From Alsobacter sp045348435 (GTDB lineage: Bacteria; Pseudomonadota; Alphaproteobacteria; Rhizobiales; Beijerinckiaceae): a stretch of 64,000 bases of DNA. Each line of letters opens with the position of its first letter. Position 1 is the stretch's first letter. The notes under the pieces were generated by a model that saw nothing but the letters and a program-made list of their open reading frames with translations, ran no database searches and was not told the origin of the DNA. The position numbers and the translations under genes were made by a program. The DNA lies in assembly GCF_045348435.1 (NCBI RefSeq), contig NZ_CP157484.1:4340001-4404000 (forward strand), given 5' to 3'. Shown here piece after piece: positions 59,192 through 64,000 of the stretch.

Positions 59192-60915
59192 GCGGCCCCG
59201 TGGGTGTGGGCGCCCCGGCCGTGGACGCTGTCGCCGCGCTAGTGGACCGCGACCGGCTGATGGCGCACATCGCCGAGTTCGCCAAGCGGGTGAAGCTGTC
59301 GGGCACGCCCGAGGAGCTGGAGAGCTTCGGCTACCTGGAAAACACGATGCGGGGCTACGGCTTTCGCACTCGGCTCCTGTCGCACGACGCCTATATCAGC
59401 CTTCCTGGCGCGGCCTCGCTGGCGGTGGACGGGCGCGCCATCCGCTGCATCACGCATTCGATGTCGGACCCCACGGGCCCGGGCGGCCGCACGGCGGCGG
59501 TGGTGCATGTGGGCGAAGGCTCGGAAGCCGAGATCGCCGGCAAGGATGTCGCCGGCAAGATCGTGCTGGTGGACGGCATCGCGGTGGAGGACGTGGCGCG
59601 CTACGCCTCGGAAGCCGGGGCGATCGGCGAGATCCACATCTCGCCCACCGAGCAGACCTACGAGATGTGCATCTCGCCCGTGTGGGGCAGCCCCTCGCAC
59701 CTCACGCGCGCCAAGCTGCCGCGAACGGCGGTCGTCACCGTGTCGCGTGACGACGGTGCGGCTCTGCGCCAGCGCTGCCTCGCAGGCGAGACGGTGGTGG
59801 CCACCATCACGAGCGCGGTGGACACCGGCTGGCGCAAGACGCCGCTGTTGGTGTGCGACATGGACGGGCCGGCGGGCGCGGACGCGCCCTTCGTGCTGTT
59901 TTCCGGCCACCACGACACCTGGCACTACGGCGTGATGGACAACGGCTCGGCCAACGCCACCATGCTGGAGGCCGCGCGCGTGCTGGCTGAACGCCGCGCC
60001 GACTGGCGGCGGGGCCTGCGCGTGTGCTTCTGGTCCGGCCATTCGCATGGCCGCTATTCGGGCTCGGCCTGGTACGCGGACGAGAACTGGATCGAGCTGG
60101 AGCGCTCCTGCGCGGCGCATGTGAATGTCGACTCCACCGGCGCGATCGGCGCGACGGTGCTGACCGACGCGGGCGTGATCGACGAGTTGACCGGCCTCGC
60201 CCGGGAAGCCATCGCGGCCGAAACCGGGCAGGACCACAAGGGTCGCCGCCAGGGCCGCGCCGCCGACCAGTCGTTCTGGGGCGTCGGCGTGCCGTCCATG
60301 TTCGGCAGCCTCAGCCACCAGCCGCCCGGGCCGGTGAAGATGCTCGTGGCGCTGGGCTGGTGGTGGCATACGCCGGAGGATCTCGCCGACAAGATCGACC
60401 CGGACCACCTCGTGCGCGACACCCGGATCGCGCTGCGCTGCCTGTGGAGGCTGCAGGTCGACCCGGTTCTGCCTCTGGACTACACACAGACCGCCGAGGC
60501 GCTGGCCCGGGAACTGGACGCGATCGCGGCCGGCGCCCCGGGCTTCGACTGCGGGGCCCTGCGCAAGGCGACGGCGGCGCTAGGATCGGCCGCCGCGGCC
60601 GTGAATGCAGCCGCCGCGCAAGCTGACGATCGGCTGGCCCGCCGGCTCGACGCCGCCCTGATGCGGGCGTCGCGCGCGCTGGTGCCGCTGAACTACACCA
60701 GCGGCGAGCGCTTCCGGCACGATCCCGCCATGCCGCAGCCGCCTTGGCCGTCGCTGCAGCCGTTGCGCGACCTCGCCGGCGCAGACGCCGGCTCCGACGA
60801 GCGGCGCTTTCGCGAGGTCGAGGCCCGTGCGGCCCGCAACCGCGCCCTGCACGCCATAGGCCTGGCGACCGAGGCGCTGACCCAAGCCCTTTCACCGAGT
60901 GGAGCCCCCCAATGA
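59188..60915 (+). CDS. M28 family metallopeptidase-like protein with altered active site
   Basis: 575 residues from a GTG overlapping the previous stop. There is no signal peptide, unlike many M28 aminopeptidases. A PA-like inserted domain spans about 100-215. Metal ligands expected for M28 are visible: H242 region (FSGHHDTWHYG), D251 (VMDNGSANATM), D315 (VNVDSTG) and H394 (WWWHTPEDLADKID). The usual Glu-Glu (general base and zinc ligand) is replaced: residues 282-289 read WSGHSHGR where the family has an EE pair. An extra C-terminal helical region (about 430-575) is present. It may be a hydrolase with different chemistry or a binding protein. Confidence 0.75.
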   Translation: MSGPVGVGAPAVDAVAALVDRDRLMAHIAEFAKRVKLSGTPEELESFGYLENTMRGYGFRTRLLSHDAYISLPGAASLAVDGRAIRCITHSMSDPTGPGGRTAAVVHVGEGSEAEIAGKDVAGKIVLVDGIAVEDVARYASEAGAIGEIHISPTEQTYEMCISPVWGSPSHLTRAKLPRTAVVTVSRDDGAALRQRCLAGETVVATITSAVDTGWRKTPLLVCDMDGPAGADAPFVLFSGHHDTWHYGVMDNGSANATMLEAARVLAERRADWRRGLRVCFWSGHSHGRYSGSAWYADENWIELERSCAAHVNVDSTGAIGATVLTDAGVIDELTGLAREAIAAETGQDHKGRRQGRAADQSFWGVGVPSMFGSLSHQPPGPVKMLVALGWWWHTPEDLADKIDPDHLVRDTRIALRCLWRLQVDPVLPLDYTQTAEALARELDAIAAGAPGFDCGALRKATAALGSAAAAVNAAAAQADDRLARRLDAALMRASRALVPLNYTSGERFRHDPAMPQPPWPSLQPLRDLAGADAGSDERRFREVEARAARNRALHAIGLATEALTQALSPSGAPQ

Positions 60916-61757
60916 CGCTCAGGACCACGATCGCGGCCGTTCTCGCGGCCACGCTGCTCGCCGGCGCAGGCCCGGCCCTCGCCAAGGACTGGTCCAAGGT
61001 GCGCATCGGCATCGAGGGCGCGTTTCCGCCCTGGAACGCCACCACGGCGGACGGCAAGCTCGTGGGGCTGGACGTCGACCTGCTGGCCGACCTGTGCAAG
61101 CGCGCCAACGTGCAGTGCGAGCTGATCGCCAACGAGTGGACCAGCATCGTGCCGAGCCTGCAGGCTGGCAAGTTCGACATGGTGATGTCGATCGGCATCA
61201 ACGAGGCGCGCAAGAAGATCATCGACTTCACCGTCCCGTACGCCAGCGGGGCGGCGGCCTTCACGCTCAGCAAGGACGGTTCGATCGCGTCGCTGCCGAT
61301 GGACGGCCAGCGCCTTGACCTGAACGACAAGGACAAGGCCGCGCCGGTGATGGCCGAGATGCGCAAGCTCCTGAAGGGCAAGACGGTCGGCGTGGTGCAG
61401 TCCACCAGCCACGAGCAGCTGATCCGGGCCAATTTCGGCGACGACGTCACGGTGCGGACCTACAAGACCTCGCAGGATCGCGACCTCGACCTGAAGTCCG
61501 GCCGGATCGACATCGGCTTCGACAGCGCCGTCTATGCGGCGACGCTGCACGACAAGCCCGGCAACGAGGACATCCGCATCGCCGGACCGCTGCTGAAGGG
61601 TCCGCCGCTCGCCACCGAGGTCGCGATGGGCGTGCGCAAGGACGACGGCGACCTGCGCGTCCTCTTCGACAAGGCCATCCAGGCGGCGGCCGCTGACGGC
61701 ACGATCAAGACGATCTCCACCAAGTGGAGCAAGATCGACCTGACGCCGACGCCCTGA
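60912..61757 (+). CDS. Polar amino-acid ABC transporter substrate-binding protein (SBP_bac_3)
   Basis: 281 residues with a signal peptide (cleavage about GPALAK, residue 24). The mature N-terminus KVRIGIEGAFPPWNATTADGKLVGLDVDLL (split about 29-58) and LQAGKFDMVMSIGINEARKKIIDFTVPY are the PF00497 family pattern, resembling HisJ/OccT-type opine and basic amino-acid binding proteins. The ATG overlaps the M28 gene's stop by 4 bp, so uptake and hydrolysis genes are coupled. Ligand unknown. Confidence 0.9.
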   Translation: MTLRTTIAAVLAATLLAGAGPALAKDWSKVRIGIEGAFPPWNATTADGKLVGLDVDLLADLCKRANVQCELIANEWTSIVPSLQAGKFDMVMSIGINEARKKIIDFTVPYASGAAAFTLSKDGSIASLPMDGQRLDLNDKDKAAPVMAEMRKLLKGKTVGVVQSTSHEQLIRANFGDDVTVRTYKTSQDRDLDLKSGRIDIGFDSAVYAATLHDKPGNEDIRIAGPLLKGPPLATEVAMGVRKDDGDLRVLFDKAIQAAAADGTIKTISTKWSKIDLTPTP

Positions 61758-61767
61758 CCCGCCGCGC

Positions 61768-62487
61768 ATGAACCCCGTCGGCACGATGGATCTGCTTGGC
61801 TTCGGCCCCGGAGGATGGGGCCCGGCCATGCTGACGGCCGCCGCGATGACGATCGCGGTGGCGCTGACGGGATTCGTTTTCGGCTCGCTGATCGGCACGC
61901 TGGGCGCCTGGGCCAAGATCGGCGGCGGCGCGTTCGCGCGCGGCGTCGCGGACGCCTACACGACCGTGCTGCGCGGCATACCGGACCTGCTGGTGATCTA
62001 CCTGTTCTATTTCGGCTCTAGCGCGGTGCTGACGCCCATCGGCCGCTTCTTCGGCGCCGAGGGCTTCGTCTCCCTGCCCGGCTTCCTGGCCGGCGCGCTG
62101 GCGATCGGGGTGGTGTCGGGGGCCTATTTCACCGAGGTGTTCCGGGGCGCCTACAACACCGTGTCGCGCGGCGAGCTCGAGGCCGCGACCGCCACCGGGA
62201 TGACGCGTCTGCTGCGGTTCCGCCGCATCGTCGCGCCGCTGACGCTGCGCTTCGCGCTGCCGGGGCTGGGCAACGTGTGGCAGCAGGTGCTGAAGGAATC
62301 GGCCCTGATCTCGGTGACCGGGCTTGTCGAGATCCTGCGCCAGTCGCAGATTGCGGCCGGCTCCACGCGCCAGCCGTTCACGTTCTTCATGGCCGCGGCC
62401 GTGCTCTACCTCGTGATCTCCACCGCGTCCGGCTGGGGCCTGTCGCGCGCCGAGGCGCACTTCACCCGTGGCCTCCGGAGGGCGTGA
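61768..62487 (+). CDS. Polar amino-acid ABC transporter permease (HisQ/OccQ-like)
   Basis: 239 residues. The first segment FGPGGWGPAMLTAAAMTIAVALTGFVFGSLIG (split about 9-40) and VLRGIPDLLVIYLFYFG are typical of HisQ/OccQ. The coupling loop is FTEVFRGAYNTVSRGELEAATATGMTR. It forms the channel with the next permease, whose start overlaps its stop by 1 bp. Confidence 0.9.
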   Translation: MNPVGTMDLLGFGPGGWGPAMLTAAAMTIAVALTGFVFGSLIGTLGAWAKIGGGAFARGVADAYTTVLRGIPDLLVIYLFYFGSSAVLTPIGRFFGAEGFVSLPGFLAGALAIGVVSGAYFTEVFRGAYNTVSRGELEAATATGMTRLLRFRRIVAPLTLRFALPGLGNVWQQVLKESALISVTGLVEILRQSQIAAGSTRQPFTFFMAAAVLYLVISTASGWGLSRAEAHFTRGLRRA

Positions 62488-63206
62488 TGGACTTCGCCTT
62501 CCTGGTCGAGACCCTGCTGACGCTGCTGCCCGGCGTGCCGCTCACCCTCAAGCTCGCCTTTTCGGCCGTTGCGCTCGGGGCCGTGCTGGCGCTGGGGCTC
62601 GCGATGATGCGGCTGTCGGGCCTGCGCGCGCTGGACTGGCCGGCGCGGGTCTACGTGTTCCTGTTCAGGTCGACGCCGCTGCTGGTGCAGATCTTCCTGA
62701 TCTATTATGGCCTCGGGCAGTTTCGCGAGGTTCGCACCAGCTGGCTCTGGCCGTTTCTGCGCGAGCCTTACTGGTGCGCCGTGCTGGCCCTGACGCTGAA
62801 TACTGCCGCCTATGCGAGCGAGATCTTCCGCGGAGGGCTCCTGGCCGTGCCGCACGGACAGGTGGAGGCGGCGCGCGCCGCCGGCATGGGCCGCGGCCTG
62901 CTGTTTCGCCGCATCGTGCTGCCGGTGGCGATCCGCCAGGCGCTGCCGGCCTATGGCAGCGAGCTGATCCTGATGATCAAGGCCACCGCGCTGGCCTCCA
63001 TCATCACCCTGATGGAGGTGACAGGCCTCGCCGCCAAGCTGATCGCCGAGACCTACCGGGCGATCGAGGTCTTTATCGTGGCGGGCTCGATCTACCTGGT
63101 TCTCAACTTTGTCGTGACCCGGCTCGTGCTGGCCGCCGAGCGCCGGCTCACGCCGCATCTGCGCCCCGCCCCGGTCGCGATCCTGAATGATGGAGGCGCG
63201 GCGTGA
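62487..63206 (+). CDS. Polar amino-acid ABC transporter permease (HisM/OccM-like)
   Basis: 239 residues. YVFLFRSTPLLVQIFLIYYGLGQF (split about 54-77) and the coupling loop YASEIFRGGLLAVPHGQVEAARAAGMGRG are characteristic of HisM/OccM. The GGAGGG ribosome-binding site lies in the end of the previous gene. It overlaps the ATPase gene by 4 bp. Confidence 0.9.
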   Translation: MDFAFLVETLLTLLPGVPLTLKLAFSAVALGAVLALGLAMMRLSGLRALDWPARVYVFLFRSTPLLVQIFLIYYGLGQFREVRTSWLWPFLREPYWCAVLALTLNTAAYASEIFRGGLLAVPHGQVEAARAAGMGRGLLFRRIVLPVAIRQALPAYGSELILMIKATALASIITLMEVTGLAAKLIAETYRAIEVFIVAGSIYLVLNFVVTRLVLAAERRLTPHLRPAPVAILNDGGAA

Positions 63207-63964
63207 CCGCAGTTCCGGCCGTCCGGCTCACCGACCTGCGCAAGAGCTTCGGGCCACTCGAGGTGCTGAAGGGCGTGTCGCTCGAAGCGCACGAGGGCGA
63301 CGTGGTGTCGATCCTGGGCTCGTCGGGCTCCGGCAAATCCACCATGCTGCGCTGCATCAACATGCTGGAGACGCCCGATGGCGGCGAGGTCGCGATTGCG
63401 GGCGAGGTGATTGGGTTGAAGCCGACGCGCCACGGCATGCGGCCGGCCGACCGGCTGCAGGTGGACCGGATGCGCTCGCAGATCGGCATGGTGTTCCAGA
63501 GCTTCAATCTCTGGTCGCACATGACCGTGCTGGAGAACGTGATCGAGGCGCCCATCCACGTGCAGAAGCGGCCGCGCGCCGAGGCGGTCGCCGAGGCCGA
63601 GGCGATCCTCGCCAAGGTGGGCATCGCGGACAAGCGCAACCACTATCCGGCGCATCTCTCCGGCGGGCAGCAGCAACGCGCCGCCATCGCGCGGGCGCTG
63701 GCGCAGCGGCCCAAGGTGATGCTGTTCGACGAGCCCACCTCGGCGCTGGACCCCGAGCTCGTCGGCGAGGTGCTGCGCGTGATGCGGTCGCTCGCCGAGG
63801 AAGGCCGCACCATGCTGGTGGTGACCCACGAGATGGGCTTCGCCCGCGACGTCTCCAACAAGGTCGTCTTCCTGCACAAGGGCGTCGTGGAAGCGCAGGG
63901 CGCGCCCGGCGAGGTCTTCACCAACTCCACATCCGAGCGCTTCCGCCAGTTCCTGGCGGGCTGA
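63203..63964 (+). CDS. Polar amino-acid ABC transporter ATP-binding protein (HisP/OccP-like)
   Basis: 253 residues with a GTG start. Walker A GSSGSGKST (about 37-45), signature LSGGQQQRAAIARAL and Walker B MLFDEPTSALDPE are complete. The HisP-type insertion about GLKPTRHGMRPADRLQVDRMR is present. It ends with SERFRQFLAG. It is the last gene of the M20-M28-transporter operon within the window. The final 36 bp (63965-64000) show nothing recognisable. Confidence 0.92.
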   Translation: MTAVPAVRLTDLRKSFGPLEVLKGVSLEAHEGDVVSILGSSGSGKSTMLRCINMLETPDGGEVAIAGEVIGLKPTRHGMRPADRLQVDRMRSQIGMVFQSFNLWSHMTVLENVIEAPIHVQKRPRAEAVAEAEAILAKVGIADKRNHYPAHLSGGQQQRAAIARALAQRPKVMLFDEPTSALDPELVGEVLRVMRSLAEEGRTMLVVTHEMGFARDVSNKVVFLHKGVVEAQGAPGEVFTNSTSERFRQFLAG

Positions 63965-64000
63965 CCGCGCCAACACACAAAAACAGGAAAACAGGGTCAT

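Overview
The window is high-GC, densely coded DNA with short intergenic gaps, many 1-4 bp start/stop overlaps (ATGA, GTGA, TGATG) and frequent GTG starts. The gene content points to an alphaproteobacterium of the Hyphomicrobiales (rhizobia/Bosea/Methylobacterium type): several amino-acid, branched-chain and dipeptide-type ABC transporters, IclR, FCD-GntR and LysR regulators, PimC/PimD-like acyl-CoA dehydrogenases, a FixK-like regulator, a host-attachment family protein and a DUF3141 protein. This placement is an inference from gene content. I see no rRNA, tRNA, CRISPR array, insertion sequence or phage gene. The window looks like chromosomal catabolic and stress-related DNA.

Layout. (1) 1-6572: an IclR regulator cut by the window edge, divergent from an acyl-CoA ligase, a PimC/PimD-like acyl-CoA dehydrogenase pair, a nitronate monooxygenase-like flavoprotein and an enoyl-CoA hydratase. 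(2) 6583-10386: a sugar-acid dehydratase (IlvD/Edd family) divergent from an HpcH/HpaI aldolase and an orphan NMT1/SsuA-type binding protein. (3) 10398-20346: a branched-chain-type ABC transporter operon ending in a bicupin gene, an IclR regulator, and a divergent operon of HpcH/HpaI aldolase, DUF6282 hydrolase-like protein, BKACE (DUF849) and a flavodoxin-fold quinone reductase. Palindromes made of GTTC/GAAC half-sites lie in both promoters. (4) 20343-28716: a seven-gene operon for a dipeptide/oligosaccharide-type ABC importer, an intracellular GH51 arabinofuranosidase and an ArsR-type regulator with a large extra domain. (5) 28873-29685: a SAM methyltransferase.

(6) 29831-41465 is the most interesting region. 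It holds a polar amino-acid ABC transporter with a short-chain dehydrogenase; a biotin carboxylase, a BCCP, PxpB/PxpC/PxpA (5-oxoprolinase family) and a second BCCP-like protein without the biotinyl lysine; a LysR regulator closely resembling NAC; and a divergent aminotransferase plus RraA/HMG-aldolase pair. The three promoters carry the same architecture: an ATA-N9-TAT box (the NAC-type motif) about 62-64 bp upstream of the start predicted from shared -35/-10-like elements. I read this as one regulon for a lactam or substituted-glutamate nitrogen and carbon source.

(7) 41668-56890: a stress or low-oxygen style island with a zinc alcohol dehydrogenase, host-attachment protein, tandem-PAS hybrid kinase, FixK-like regulator, SulP transporter, PPK2, DUF3141 PhaC-like protein, FabI, Ca2+/H+ antiporter, Pta and AckA. 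(8) 56930-63964: an FCD-GntR regulator divergent from an M20 amidohydrolase, an M28-family protein with an altered active site, and a four-gene polar amino-acid ABC transporter. This looks like uptake plus hydrolysis of an amino-acid conjugate or peptide.
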